Shown piece after piece: positions 39,850 to 49,867 of a stretch of 64,000 nucleotides of DNA (positions are counted from its first letter, which is position 1; each line of letters starts with the position of its first letter). The position numbers were made by a program, and so were the translations under genes. The notes beneath the pieces are model-generated. The model worked only from the letters and a program-made list of their open reading frames with translations. It made no database searches and had not been told where the DNA came from. Location: positions 2,294,001 to 2,358,000 of the forward strand of contig NZ_JAQNDK010000002.1 in assembly GCF_028368935.1 (NCBI RefSeq). Reading direction: 5' to 3'. This stretch comes from Sorangium aterium (GTDB lineage: Bacteria; Myxococcota_A; Polyangia; Polyangiales; Polyangiaceae).

Positions 39850-40722
39850 CTAGGAGGTTTCCGCGCCGCTCGCCGCGGCGTCGAGCGCGGTGTCGAGCGC
39901 GATCGCCTCGGTGCGGTCGACGTCGGCCGCGACGCGGGCGAGCTTCGCGCGGATGCCGCTCACCGCGTCGGCGCCGAGCGGCAGGCGGAGCGGCAGCGGG
40001 TCGAGCCCTATCGCATCGACGATCGCGCGCGCCGCCTTCGCCGGATCGCCCGGCTGCGATCCGTCGGACCCGGCCGCGTACGCGCGCGTCGCGCCGACGG
40101 TGGGCGCGTAGGCGTCGAGCGCCGGCATGGACCGGAAGGCGCCCCCGAAGAGGCGCGTGCGGAACGCGCCCGGCTCGACGATGAGGACGCGGACGCCGAG
40201 CGGCGCGAGCTCGGCGGCCATGCACTCCGAGAGCCCCTCGAGCGCGTGCTTCGCGGCGCAGTAGGCGCCGAAGCCGGGCCCCGTCGTCAGGCCGCCCATG
40301 CTCGTGATCTGGACGATCGCGCCGCTCCTGCGGCCGCGCATGTGCGGAAGCACCTCGCGGGTGAGCGCCACGGCGCCGAAGAACATCGCCTCCATCGCGG
40401 CGCGGAGCTCCTCCTCGCTCGTCTCCTCGACCGCGCCGACAAGGCTGTAGCCCGCGTTGTTCACGAGCACGTCGATCCGGCCGAAGCGCGCGAGCGCCGC
40501 CACGACGCCGCGGCGGATGTCGTCCGGCTTCGTGACGTCCAGCTTCACGACCTCGACGCGCCCCGGCGCCTCCGCCGCGAGGCCCGCGAGCGCGTCGACG
40601 CCGCGCGCCGCCGCCACGACCGAGTCGCCACGCCGGAGCGCCTCCTCGGCGATCGCGCGGCCGAAGCCGGAGGACGCGCCGGTGATGAACCAGATCCTGG
40701 AACCGTCGTTTGCAGTGCTCAT
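39850..40722 (-). CDS. Short-chain dehydrogenase/reductase
   Basis: 290 residues, classical SDR. TGASSGFG near residue 14, NNAG, ITSMGG with the catalytic Ser, YCAAK with Tyr and Lys, and PGAFRTR. Fits the group of SDRs that act as 'oxidoreductases of unknown substrate' next to regulators. ATG 40722 has AGGAG about 9 nt upstream. Divergently transcribed from a LysR gene with 93 bp between them, the standard arrangement for a LysR-controlled target. Confidence 0.9.
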   Translation of the reverse strand: MSTANDGSRIWFITGASSGFGRAIAEEALRRGDSVVAAARGVDALAGLAAEAPGRVEVVKLDVTKPDDIRRGVVAALARFGRIDVLVNNAGYSLVGAVEETSEEELRAAMEAMFFGAVALTREVLPHMRGRRSGAIVQITSMGGLTTGPGFGAYCAAKHALEGLSECMAAELAPLGVRVLIVEPGAFRTRLFGGAFRSMPALDAYAPTVGATRAYAAGSDGSQPGDPAKAARAIVDAIGLDPLPLRLPLGADAVSGIRAKLARVAADVDRTEAIALDTALDAAASGAETS

Positions 40723-40815
40723 GGGTCTCTCTCCTCTGCCTTCGACGGGGAGCCTACGCCGCGGTGCTGCGCCAAAAAACGGGGTGAATCTGCACGGGAT
40801 GTTAAGCTGCGCTTC

Positions 40816-41730
40816 ATGATCCAGGACGACCTCGCGGGCCTGTCGGTGCTCCTCGTCGTGGCCGAGAAGCGCAGCTTCACCCGGGCGGCGGCGGAGCTGC
40901 GCGTGACGCCCTCGGCGGTGAGCCAGACGATCACGGGGCTCGAGCGGCGGCTCGGCGTGCGGCTCCTCCAGCGCACGACGCGCAGCGTGGGCCTGACCGA
41001 GGCCGGCGCCCGCTTCCTCGAGCGGCTCCGGCCCGCGCTCGCGGAGGTCCGCGCCTCGTTCGAGGCGCTCGACGAGCTGCGCGAAAGGCCCGCCGGGACG
41101 CTGCGGCTGAACGTCCCGAGGATCGCGTGCCGGCAGGTGATCGAGCCGGCGCTCTCGGCGTTCCTCGCGGCCTACCCGGAGATCCGCGTCGACGTGGCGA
41201 TCGAGGACGGGCTCGCGGACATCGTCGCGCAAGGGTTCGACGCGGGCATCCGCCTCGGCGAGACGCTCGACAGCGAGATGATCGCGGTCCGCGTCAGCGA
41301 GGAACAGCGCATGGCCGTCGTGGGGTCGCCGGCATATCTTTCGGCGCGCGGCAAGCCGAAGCACCCGCGCGACCTGCACGCGCATGCGTGCATCAACTAC
41401 CGGCAGATCACGAGCCGGAACGTCTACAGGTGGGAGTTCACCGAGGACGGGAAGGACTTCGACATCGCGGTGAGCGGGCCTCTCGTGTGCAACGATCCCG
41501 ATCTCATGGTCCGCGCGGCGGTCGACGGCATCGGGCTCGCCTACGTCCTGGAGGCGACGGTGCGGGACGAGCTCCACGGCAAGCGCCTCGCGCGCGTCCT
41601 CGAGGGCTTCTGCCCGCCCTTCCCGGGGTACTTCCTTTACTACCCGAGCCGGGCGCACGTGCCGCCCAAGCTCTCGGTGTTCATCGACTTCCTGCGCCGG
41701 CGCGGGAGCCGCAGGCGGCGCGGCGGATGA
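40816..41730 (+). CDS. LysR-family transcriptional regulator
   Basis: 304 residues. N-terminal winged helix-turn-helix: SFTRAAAELRVTPSAVSQTI followed by LERRLGVRLLQRTTRSVGLTEAG. C-terminal substrate-binding fold (RLNVPRIACRQVIEPAL, DAGIRLGETL, GIGLAYVLEATV). Belongs with LysR members of the CrgA/DsdC-like group that control neighbouring oxidoreductases. Shares a 93-bp divergent promoter region with the SDR gene, so probably controls it and itself. Inducer unknown. Confidence 0.93.
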   Translation: MIQDDLAGLSVLLVVAEKRSFTRAAAELRVTPSAVSQTITGLERRLGVRLLQRTTRSVGLTEAGARFLERLRPALAEVRASFEALDELRERPAGTLRLNVPRIACRQVIEPALSAFLAAYPEIRVDVAIEDGLADIVAQGFDAGIRLGETLDSEMIAVRVSEEQRMAVVGSPAYLSARGKPKHPRDLHAHACINYRQITSRNVYRWEFTEDGKDFDIAVSGPLVCNDPDLMVRAAVDGIGLAYVLEATVRDELHGKRLARVLEGFCPPFPGYFLYYPSRAHVPPKLSVFIDFLRRRGSRRRRGG

Positions 41731-41780
41731 GGGAGGTCACCGAGGGCGATCGGGCGGGCACGCGCCGTCGATCCGGCGGG

Positions 41781-44700
41781 CTACTCGGCTGCGTGATAGC
41801 AGATATCGAGCTTCGGCCTGCGCGCGACGTCGGGATACTCGCTCGCGCGGAAGTCCGTCCTGTTGCTCCCGTCGACCAGCGCGACACCGTGGTTCGGCTG
41901 CGCGCCGTCGACCCAGCCCTGCACGAGGGACGTCAGATCGGCGGTGACGAACGCGTCGGTCTGCGCCAGCGTGGTGAGGGAGGCCTCGACGGCCGGGCCG
42001 TATCCGCTGAACCCGCCCCCATGGAGCGTCGATTCCTCCCAGGCGCCGTTCACGCTGTGCACGGTCACGACGCTGCCCGCGGGCTTCCAGGCATAGGACA
42101 GCGATAGCGTCGCAGAGATCACGCTGGAGCCTGCCGGGATGAACGACAGATCGTAGGCCAGGACCGCCGTCGCCGGCTGGACCGCGCTCGCGCTGGTGAT
42201 GAGGTAGGGATACGCGCCGTACGCCCAGCCCGTCGTGGGGCCCTCGACGAAGGAGTCCTGCACGCCGCCGAACACGCCGCGCCGAAGGCTGACGCACTCG
42301 AGGTCGCAGGCGTTGCCGAGGCCGTCGCCGTCCGAGTCCACCTGGGCGGCGTTGGGGGCAGCCGGGCAGTTGTCGCTCGCGTCGGGGACGCCGTCGCCAT
42401 CCATGTCCGGCGCGGGCGCGATGCGGAAGCGCACGACGCCGGGGTCGTGGTCGCTGGCCTGGTCGGCGAACTCCGCATTGACATGGACGACGTCGAAGCC
42501 CACGAGCTTCGGCCCGGCCAGGTTGGCGCTGACAAGCACGTGGTCGAGCGACTGGCCATTGCCATCGAACACGTACGTGTAGCGCTCCTCCGGCGGGAGC
42601 GTCTCGATGAGCGTCGTCAGCCCGGCGTCCTTGAGGATGCCGAGCGGCGCCGAGAACTGGAAGTCGTTCAGGTCGCCCAGGACCACGACGTTGGCGGAAG
42701 GATCGCTGTCGAGGATCTGCCGCACGAAGCCGGCCACCACGGCGGCCTGCTGCCGCCGCTGGACCTCGCTCGAGAGGGTCGGGGGCTGGAAGCGCCCGTA
42801 GAGCGGCTCGTCGCCGCCCTTGGAGTTCCAGTGGTTGGCCACCACGAACAGCGGCTGGCCGTTCCAGCGGAATTCGCCTGCCAGCGGCTTGCGGCTGCTG
42901 GCGAAGGCCGGATTGCCCGGGTCGATGCGGCCGGGGCTGTAGCGCAGCGACACGCTGCCCGGGCCGCCGAGCACCTCGTTCAGCGTCAGGGCGCCGGCGC
43001 CCGGGCGATCGACGAACTCGAGCCCGCGGTCGGTCCGGAACAGGAAGCCCACGCGGATGTTGCCGCCGGGCTCCCCGCCGTCGGTGCCGTCGGTCGGATC
43101 GATGCTGCGGAATTGATAGGTGCTGGGCCCGCCCGGCACGGCCGCGATCGCGGCGATGAGCCGCGCGAACGTCGTCGAGGCGTCCACCACTCCATTGTTG
43201 GTCGGGCCGCTGTTGTCCTGGACCTCTTCGAGCGCGACGAGGTCGGGGCTGCCGAGGTTGTCGACGAGGATCCGCGCGAGGCGATCGAACTTCTCCTGGG
43301 GATCGCCCGGATCGAGGTTCTCGACGTTGAACGCGGCCACGTCGAGGTCGTCGGCGGTCCGCGGTCCGAGCGACGTGACCTCGCGCGAGAGCGTCGAGGT
43401 CGCCGCGGGGAGCGCCTCGTCGACCGGCAGGAGCTTGTAGTTGGCGAAGTTGTAGTCGACCGTCCCGACGATGGGCCCGGCGAACGTGGCGCCCACGTCC
43501 AGCGCGGGCGCCGAGGCGCGCAGGGGCACCTGGAGCAGGATCCGCTCCGGGTTGAAGTCGCCGGGGCTGACGACGACGGCCCCGCGCGCGCTGCGCAGGC
43601 CGGCCGCGTCGCCCGTGGCCGCGTCGCGGTCGCCCGGGACCAGCGCGATCTCCGCGGTCCCGGAGCTCGGGAACTCGCGGGTGGGGCCCACGACGGTCGG
43701 GGCGTTGACGCTCACCCGCATGCCCTCGAGGCTCTCCCAGAAATCGATGCCGTCGGACCCGGGGTCGAAGCCGTTCGCGGCCTCGACGCTGCCGCTGGCG
43801 TCGTCCTCGATGGTCTGTGTCGGGGGACGGCGCGCGCCGGGCGCGAAGCCGATCGAGACCGGGGCCGGCAGCGCCTGGCCGCTCGAGAGGACGGTGATCT
43901 GCGGGCGGGAGAGCTCGGTGACGGTCAGGTTGTGGTACGCGCTGCCGCGGGAGGCGGTGCACGGGTCGGCGCAGCCGGCGCGGTACTCCGTGACCTCGCC
44001 GGTGAGCTCGACGAGGTCGCCGACCCTCACCGACGGCGCGGCTCCGGTGAAGACGAGCAGGCCCTCGGAGGTGGCCGGATCGCCGTCCGGCGCAGGCGAC
44101 TCCACGGTGAAGCCGTTGCTGCGAAGGGTCGCCACGAGGCCCGTCGTCTTCACGACCGCGCCCGAATGGGGCGACAGGTGCGCGCGCCCCTGGATGTCGT
44201 GGATCGCGATCACCTGCGCCGCCCGCGCCGTGGTGAACGAGACCGACACGTCGGCGGGCAAGGGGTCGATCGTCCCGTTGCTCCCCGGGTCCTGCTCCTG
44301 CACGCCGCTCGCCCGCACGACGAGGAGGCACGCCGTGCTCGGGGGGAGCGGCTCGGTCGGCGTGAGCGTGAAGGCGAGGGGGCCGCCGCTGACCGAGATC
44401 GGGCGCGCGCCGCCCGCGCAGGAGAGCTCGAAGGCATCGGCCGCGACGACCGCCTCGCTGAACGTCACGCTCAGGCTCGCGGCCGGGTCGGCGCCGGTCG
44501 CGCCGTCGCTGGGCGCTGTCGAGGTGACCGCCGGCGGGGTGTCGCCCCCGCACGCGAGCGCCGCGGTCGATGTGTTGCGGGGCGTGGGCGTCCCGGTCGA
44601 GAGGTCGTCGACGTTGCTGCCCGTGTCCTGGCAGCCAGCGCCCTGCCGGAGCGACGCCGTCGCGTTGGCGGTCGCCGGCGCCGGCGCGGTGCCCTCGAAG

Positions 44701-45305
44701 TAGCTCGCCCCGCCGAAGCCGACCAGATCCTCGATCAGCGCCTCCTGGGCCGCCGAGCAGGGCGCGGTGCCGCCGTTGCAGCCGAGGCCCGCGGCCTGCC
44801 GGACGAGGGCGACCTTGCCGGCCGAGCCGCTCATGTTGATGGGGGTCGCGTCGACGAGGTCGGCGGCGGGGAGCGGCGCGCCGCTGCCCGAGCCGACGGC
44901 CTCCTGGACGAGGAAGTACTGGCCGGGCTGCAGGGTGATCGCGGGCAGCTCCGTGAGCTGCGTCGTCGTGGCCCCGAGGGCGCCCGTGCCCGTGGCGCTC
45001 GCGTACTGGATGGACCACCCCGCGAGCGACACCGGGCTGTCCGACCGATTGAACAGCTCGACGAAATCGTGCGTGTAGACGGCCCCCGCGTTGCCCCCGC
45101 CGCCGTACACCTGGCTGATGACCACGCGCCCGCTCGGGAGGGAGGCGGCGAGCTCGGCAGTCCCGAGCTCACCGGGGTCCGGCGAACCGACGCAGCCCCC
45201 GGCGGTCGCGAGCGCCATGGCCGACACCCATCGAATGCGGTCACGCCGAAGGAGAGAATACCCCGCGCGCGAGAGGGCGCGCGGGAACAAGGATGACTTT
45301 AGCAC
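41781..45305 (-). CDS. Secreted multidomain endonuclease/exonuclease/phosphatase protein (ExeM-like)
   Basis: 1174 residues. N-terminal export signal with lipobox-like AGGC. Then a lamin-tail domain ([28 protein letters not shown]), a bacterial Ig-like segment ([20 protein letters not shown]), an OB-type region ([14 protein letters not shown]), and the EEP nuclease core: [37 protein letters not shown], and SDHDPG. A thrombospondin-type-3 calcium repeat ([19 protein letters not shown]) and a DNRLRE-like beta domain ([19 protein letters not shown]) end the protein. It probably degrades extracellular DNA for nutrition or predation. It reads away from the radical-SAM gene. Confidence 0.9.
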   Translation of the reverse strand: MLKSSLFPRALSRAGYSLLRRDRIRWVSAMALATAGGCVGSPDPGELGTAELAASLPSGRVVISQVYGGGGNAGAVYTHDFVELFNRSDSPVSLAGWSIQYASATGTGALGATTTQLTELPAITLQPGQYFLVQEAVGSGSGAPLPAADLVDATPINMSGSAGKVALVRQAAGLGCNGGTAPCSAAQEALIEDLVGFGGASYFEGTAPAPATANATASLRQGAGCQDTGSNVDDLSTGTPTPRNTSTAALACGGDTPPAVTSTAPSDGATGADPAASLSVTFSEAVVAADAFELSCAGGARPISVSGGPLAFTLTPTEPLPPSTACLLVVRASGVQEQDPGSNGTIDPLPADVSVSFTTARAAQVIAIHDIQGRAHLSPHSGAVVKTTGLVATLRSNGFTVESPAPDGDPATSEGLLVFTGAAPSVRVGDLVELTGEVTEYRAGCADPCTASRGSAYHNLTVTELSRPQITVLSSGQALPAPVSIGFAPGARRPPTQTIEDDASGSVEAANGFDPGSDGIDFWESLEGMRVSVNAPTVVGPTREFPSSGTAEIALVPGDRDAATGDAAGLRSARGAVVVSPGDFNPERILLQVPLRASAPALDVGATFAGPIVGTVDYNFANYKLLPVDEALPAATSTLSREVTSLGPRTADDLDVAAFNVENLDPGDPQEKFDRLARILVDNLGSPDLVALEEVQDNSGPTNNGVVDASTTFARLIAAIAAVPGGPSTYQFRSIDPTDGTDGGEPGGNIRVGFLFRTDRGLEFVDRPGAGALTLNEVLGGPGSVSLRYSPGRIDPGNPAFASSRKPLAGEFRWNGQPLFVVANHWNSKGGDEPLYGRFQPPTLSSEVQRRQQAAVVAGFVRQILDSDPSANVVVLGDLNDFQFSAPLGILKDAGLTTLIETLPPEERYTYVFDGNGQSLDHVLVSANLAGPKLVGFDVVHVNAEFADQASDHDPGVVRFRIAPAPDMDGDGVPDASDNCPAAPNAAQVDSDGDGLGNACDLECVSLRRGVFGGVQDSFVEGPTTGWAYGAYPYLITSASAVQPATAVLAYDLSFIPAGSSVISATLSLSYAWKPAGSVVTVHSVNGAWEESTLHGGGFSGYGPAVEASLTTLAQTDAFVTADLTSLVQGWVDGAQPNHGVALVDGSNRTDFRASEYPDVARRPKLDICYHAAE

Positions 45306-45610
45306 GATGACACCTGTTGGCCTTCGAAGACGATTGCAAGAAATGGCCGAAGCAGACAGCGGCGGCCACTTTCACATTACGCCAGGACGTGCATTGTGAA
45401 TGTCACGTCTCCATGAAATCGCAACTGGCCAGTACGGCCGATCCCGGGGGCCCCGGATGCTGCGCGAGGAGATGTTTCGATTCAGTGATGATCGTGCTGG
45501 TGTTTGTGATTTGAATTACATTTATCGTGCGATTCGTCTGTGCGACCATGACGGGTGGTGGGACCGGGCCCAGGCGTTAACCAAGATTCGCGCCGCGTTC
45601 TCCTTCCTGT

Positions 45611-45766
<156 letters not shown>

Positions 45767-46013
45767 GACCGATGGTGGGGGGGGAGGGGGTGGGGTTCGT
45801 GCCCTGAGCGCGACCGGACGAGCCTGGTTAGCGCCAGGGGATCCACGGGGCCGATCGAGGTGTCTCTTGTGTCCTCATGTCGTGCGGAGTGCTCGCTGGA
45901 CTGACCCCTGCCCCGTGTAGGGCGTATTTGTGGCGCTCCTGCCCGCTTCCTCGTAGTCGCCCTCCTTGCGTCGAGGGTGTGATACGTCCTGAACTGAACC
46001 AGGAGTGTCCTCG

Positions 46014-47507
46014 ATGCGCATCGCAATCATCTCGACCTATACGCACCCGAGCCGACTGCTCCGCAAGGAGCGCTCGATCATGCAATCGTCCGTTCCCGAG
46101 CTGCTCGCGGCCCTGTGCCCGCCCGACGCCGAGATCGAGCTCTACAACGAGAAGGAGACGGACATCCCGCTCGACCGCCACTGGGACCTCGTGTTCTTCT
46201 CGTACCTGCACGCGTATTACGAGCACACCAAGGTCCTCTCCACGCTGTTCCGGCGGCAAGGCATGACCACCGTGGCCGGCGGGCGGCACGCGAGCCATTT
46301 CCGCGCGGACGCGCTGCAGTACTTCGACGCGGTGGTGGCGGAAGATCCGGAGGCCAACCTCCCGGCGCTCATCGCCGACTTCCAGCGGGGCGAACTCCAG
46401 CCCGTCTATGCGCTCCCGCCGGTGCCCCCGGAGCAGATCCCCACCTACCGCTACGACCTTGTCGATTACCGGAACAACCTCGTCCGCCTGCCCGGCATCG
46501 AGGCGTCGCGCGGCTGCCCCTTCTCCTGCAACTTCTGCGTTCTGACCGGGCACGAACAGTATCGCTATCGCCCCATCGACCACGTGATCCGGGACATCCG
46601 CGACCGGATGATCTTCAACCAGCGCATCCCGGGGGTGACCAACAATGTGTTCAGCTTCCTCGACAACAACCTGGGAGGCTCGCCCCGCTACCTGCGCGAG
46701 CTCTGCGAGGCGCTGATGCCCCTCAAGAAGATCTGGGGCTGCGCGCTCACGTTCAACGTGCTGCGCGACCCGGAGCTGGTCCGCCTCATGGGGCGGGCGG
46801 GGTGCCGCTACGTCTACACAGGGCTCGAGTCGCTGAACCCCGAGTCGATCAGCTCGATGAACAAGGGCCAGAACAAGCTGAGCGAGGTCAGGGAGGTCAT
46901 CCAGCGGGCCTTCGCGAGCGGGATCGTCCTCTCCTTCGGGCTCCTCGTGGGCGCGGACGGGGACACCAACGACTACCTCGAGCGGGTGCCCGAGTACCTC
47001 CACGACCTCGGCGATCACTGCCCGACCTTCCTTGGGATCGTGTGCCCGTACCCGGAGACGCCCTTCTTCGCGCAGGTGGCGGCCGAGGGGCGGCTCCTTC
47101 CCGGGGTGATCAGCCGGGACCTCGATGGATACACCCTCTGCCACCGCCCGCCACGGCTGCACCCCTCGGAGGTGATCGACCATTTCCAGCGCCTGAGCCG
47201 CGCGCTGGGGAGCCTCCACAACGTGGGCCGCCACGTGTGGAATCGCCTGATGACGAGCGATCTGCCCCGTTACAAGGCGTGCGTCGTCATGTCGGCGCCC
47301 GAGGTGATGAGCCTGCGCGCTCCGCTCGCCAACCGCTCACGCAGCTACCTCGCCGGGCGCGATCCGATCGAGGCCTGGGACGCGGAGAAGATGCGGGAGC
47401 TCGGCCTCGAGCCGCAGCGCATCGAGGCGTCGTCGTGCCGCGCGGATCCGCGCGGCCTCGCGCGGATCCGGCCCCGCCGGCCGGGCCGCTCCAGCGCGGC
47501 CGCGTGA
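46014..47507 (+). CDS. B12-binding-type radical SAM protein
   Basis: 497 residues. N-terminal ~130 residues form the Rossmann-like fold of B12-binding radical SAM proteins (RIAIISTYTHPSR, LVFFSYLHA, TTVAGGRHAS), although the DxHxxG cobalamin ligand is not obvious. Radical SAM cluster motif RGCPFSCNFC (CxxxCxxC), then FLDNNLGGSP and YVYTGLESLNPES. It would transfer a methyl group or rearrange carbon skeletons using SAM; the substrate may be a lipid given its neighbours. AGGAG 8 nt from ATG 46014. A desaturase gene starts 19 nt after its stop, so they are in one operon. Confidence 0.85.
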   Translation: MRIAIISTYTHPSRLLRKERSIMQSSVPELLAALCPPDAEIELYNEKETDIPLDRHWDLVFFSYLHAYYEHTKVLSTLFRRQGMTTVAGGRHASHFRADALQYFDAVVAEDPEANLPALIADFQRGELQPVYALPPVPPEQIPTYRYDLVDYRNNLVRLPGIEASRGCPFSCNFCVLTGHEQYRYRPIDHVIRDIRDRMIFNQRIPGVTNNVFSFLDNNLGGSPRYLRELCEALMPLKKIWGCALTFNVLRDPELVRLMGRAGCRYVYTGLESLNPESISSMNKGQNKLSEVREVIQRAFASGIVLSFGLLVGADGDTNDYLERVPEYLHDLGDHCPTFLGIVCPYPETPFFAQVAAEGRLLPGVISRDLDGYTLCHRPPRLHPSEVIDHFQRLSRALGSLHNVGRHVWNRLMTSDLPRYKACVVMSAPEVMSLRAPLANRSRSYLAGRDPIEAWDAEKMRELGLEPQRIEASSCRADPRGLARIRPRRPGRSSAAA

Positions 47508-47526
47508 GGCGATGAGGGGATCCGCC

Positions 47527-48363
47527 ATGAAGGGCCGCACGCGCCTCGTCGCGATCGCCTACCTCGCCCTGGTGCACGCCGGCGCCCTCCTCGGGCTGTT
47601 CCTGCCGATCCGAGCGAGCTCCATCGCCCTCGCCGCCGCGCTCTACGCGGCGCTCCAGCTCTCCACCGTGGTCGGCCTGCACCGGCTGCTCTCGCACCGC
47701 GCGTTCCGCTGCCCGAAATGGGTCGAGTACGCGCTCGTGTCGGTGGCGATGATCAGCGGCCAGGGCAGCCCCATCGCGTGGGTGGCCACGCACCGGCGGC
47801 ACCACGCCCACACCGATCGCGAAGGCGACGTCCACTCGCCGCGCCGCGGCCTCTGGTACGCCCACCTCGGGTGGATCCTCGACGATGGATCGACGGACCC
47901 CCGTGATCCGGAGAAATACTGCCGCGATCTGGTCGGCGATCCCTACTACCGGTGGCTGCTCCGCTGGCGCTTCGCCCCGCAGGTCGCGGCGGTCCTGCTC
48001 GCGGGTCTCGCCCTCGGCTGGGCCGCGGTGCCCTTCGTGTTCTTCGTGCCGCTCGTGTGCTGGATGCACGCGACCTACCTTGTGAACTCCGTCTGTCACG
48101 CGCCCCGCTTCGGCAGCCGCGCGTTCGATACCCGCGACGGGAGCCGCAACGTGGGCTGGGTGGCGGTCCTGACCTTCGGCGAGGGCTGGCACAACAACCA
48201 CCACGCCTTCCCGCGCGCCGCCCGGCAAGCGATGGCGCCCGGGCAGCACGACCTCGCCTTCCTGTTCATCCGCGCGCTCGCGGCGGTCGGGCTCGCCTCG
48301 GACATCCAGCCGAGCTCGGCGGACCGTGAGAGGTTGCGCCCCGCCGCGCAGCCGAGGCGCTAG
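47527..48363 (+). CDS. Membrane fatty-acid desaturase
   Basis: 278 residues, acyl-CoA/acyl-lipid desaturase type. Three histidine boxes that bind the di-iron site: HRLLSH, HRRHHAH and GEGWHNNHH. Hydrophobic segments between them (four likely membrane spans). Inserts a double bond in a fatty acyl chain at the inner membrane. ATG 47527 has GAGGGG 7 nt upstream; ATG 47512 is in frame. It overlaps or nearly touches both neighbours, so the radical SAM, desaturase and STAS genes are one operon. Confidence 0.9.
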   Translation: MKGRTRLVAIAYLALVHAGALLGLFLPIRASSIALAAALYAALQLSTVVGLHRLLSHRAFRCPKWVEYALVSVAMISGQGSPIAWVATHRRHHAHTDREGDVHSPRRGLWYAHLGWILDDGSTDPRDPEKYCRDLVGDPYYRWLLRWRFAPQVAAVLLAGLALGWAAVPFVFFVPLVCWMHATYLVNSVCHAPRFGSRAFDTRDGSRNVGWVAVLTFGEGWHNNHHAFPRAARQAMAPGQHDLAFLFIRALAAVGLASDIQPSSADRERLRPAAQPRR

Positions 48364-48364
48364 C

Positions 48365-48805
48365 ATGGCTGGCATGAGCGATCTCGGCCTGAAGGACGCG
48401 AGCTCCGATGTTCGTGACGACCCCGACGGCATCGTGCGGGTGGTGATCCACGGCGAGGTCTCGGAAGACCGGGTGCGCGCTGTCCTCGGCGCGATCCGGC
48501 GCGTGGCGGAGAGCGGCCGCGACGTCCTGGTGCTCGCCGACGCGCGTCACATGGGCCCTATCTCCGCTTCGGCGCGTAAGGCGGTCACGGAAGAGGTGCG
48601 GAGCACGCGCGTCGATGCGGTCGCGATGATCGGAGCGAGCTTTTCCATGCGCGTGATCGTGGCGCTCCTCGCGAAGGGCGTACAAATGCTCACAGGACAG
48701 CCCTACCCGCAGCAGTTCTTTGACACCGAGGGCGAGGCGCACGCGTGGCTGCTTGCTCGGCGAGACGCGCTCCGGGCCGGGCGGGGCCCGGGTACACCTG
48801 AGTGA
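48365..48805 (+). CDS. STAS/SpoIIAA-like protein
   Basis: 146 residues, soluble. Two central beta-alpha units (IVRVVIHGEVSEDRV, DVLVLADARHMGPIS, AVAMIGASFSMRVIVALL) have the SpoIIAA/STAS-like fold. No obvious phospho-acceptor Ser in the canonical D-S-S/T form. Its start lies directly after the desaturase stop TAG. Homologues of this group are mostly uncharacterised and often found with lipid or signalling genes. Confidence 0.65.
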   Translation: MAGMSDLGLKDASSDVRDDPDGIVRVVIHGEVSEDRVRAVLGAIRRVAESGRDVLVLADARHMGPISASARKAVTEEVRSTRVDAVAMIGASFSMRVIVALLAKGVQMLTGQPYPQQFFDTEGEAHAWLLARRDALRAGRGPGTPE

Positions 48806-48879
48806 CCGCGCGTGTGCACAGGGGCGCTCCAGGACGCCCGTTCGGTGAAGGTGCCGTGGCCGATCGCTCGATCGCGGCG

Positions 48880-49725
48880 TCAGGCCTGGGGCGGGTACTC
48901 GGCGAACTGCGGCAGGGCATCCGTGATCGGGAACCAGCTCGCCTTGGAGTCGACGAAGATGTGGGCTGCGGGGCGGATGCCGGGATCGGTGTCGAGCGTG
49001 CCCGCGGGCACCACGGCGAAGCCGCGCTCGGATGACAGACGGGGGGCCGCGCCGCCGCAGCGCTTGCAGAACGCGACGGTGAAGAACCGCGCGTCGGGCA
49101 CCTTGTAGCTCGCGATCTGCGCGTCACCGTGGATCCAGCGGAAGCTGTCCAGGGCGACGAAGACGTTGGTCGCGTGCGCGGAGCTGCGCCCGAGGCGACA
49201 GCGCGTGCAGTGGCAGCTCACCATGCGGAGGGGCGCGCCGTCGAACTCGAAGGCCACGTCCCCGCACAGGCAGCTCCCCTGGGTGACGCCCTCTTTCGGC
49301 GGGGCCACGGGGCGCGAGACGACCGGCGCCTGCATCTCGGGCCGCCACTCCTCGAACTGCGGCAGGGAATCCGTGATCGTGTACCAGGGCGCCTTGGAGC
49401 CGACGAACTGGTGAAACTTCGGCTCGATGCCGAGATCGCCCTCCAGGTTGCCGGCATGGAGCACGGCGAGCTGCCTCTCGGGGCGGAGCATCGGCGTGGC
49501 CGAGCCGCAGGTGCCGCAGAAGGAGCGACGGTCGCTCGCGCAGGAGGGGCGGATGGCGTCCTCGCCGGCGAGCCAGCGAAAGCCGGGCAGCGGCGCGACG
49601 ACGGCCGTGGTGAACGCCGTGCCGTTGAACTTGCGGCACATCGAGCAGTGACAGTTCAGCATGGTCTGGAACGGACCGTCGATCTCGAAGCGGACCGTCC
49701 CGCATAGACACGCGCCCTTGGTCAT
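48880..49725 (-). CDS. Tandem GFA/CENP-V-type zinc protein
   Basis: 281 residues made of two copies of the GFA (glutathione-dependent formaldehyde-activating-like) fold. Copy 1: CLCGTVRFEIDG, HCSMCRKFNG, FCGTCGS. Copy 2: CLCGDVAFEFDG, HCTRCRLGRSS, FCKRCGG. Each copy has the full Cys set for its two zinc ions. Both copies end with the conserved segment DSLPQFEEW / DALPQFAEY. Cytoplasmic; GFA members bind glutathione or act as zinc-dependent thiol lyases, but true substrates are mostly unknown. Bounded by unrelated genes. Confidence 0.88.
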   Translation of the reverse strand: MTKGACLCGTVRFEIDGPFQTMLNCHCSMCRKFNGTAFTTAVVAPLPGFRWLAGEDAIRPSCASDRRSFCGTCGSATPMLRPERQLAVLHAGNLEGDLGIEPKFHQFVGSKAPWYTITDSLPQFEEWRPEMQAPVVSRPVAPPKEGVTQGSCLCGDVAFEFDGAPLRMVSCHCTRCRLGRSSAHATNVFVALDSFRWIHGDAQIASYKVPDARFFTVAFCKRCGGAAPRLSSERGFAVVPAGTLDTDPGIRPAAHIFVDSKASWFPITDALPQFAEYPPQA

Positions 49726-49867
49726 GTTCGCATCTCCCGTGATCGTGGGTGCTCCGTGTGCGCAGGAGCGATGGATTGCGCGTGCACGCTAGCACGGCGC
49801 GGTGTCCAGGCGCGCGTCCAGGTTCGATTCGAGGGCGCCCTTCACCGGAGGCGCGCCGTCCAGCGGC

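Noticed and set aside
41737-45018. 1093-codon frame overlapping the nuclease gene
   Set aside because: Composition is Arg/His/Asp repeats without domains; the other frame gives a clear ExeM-like protein.
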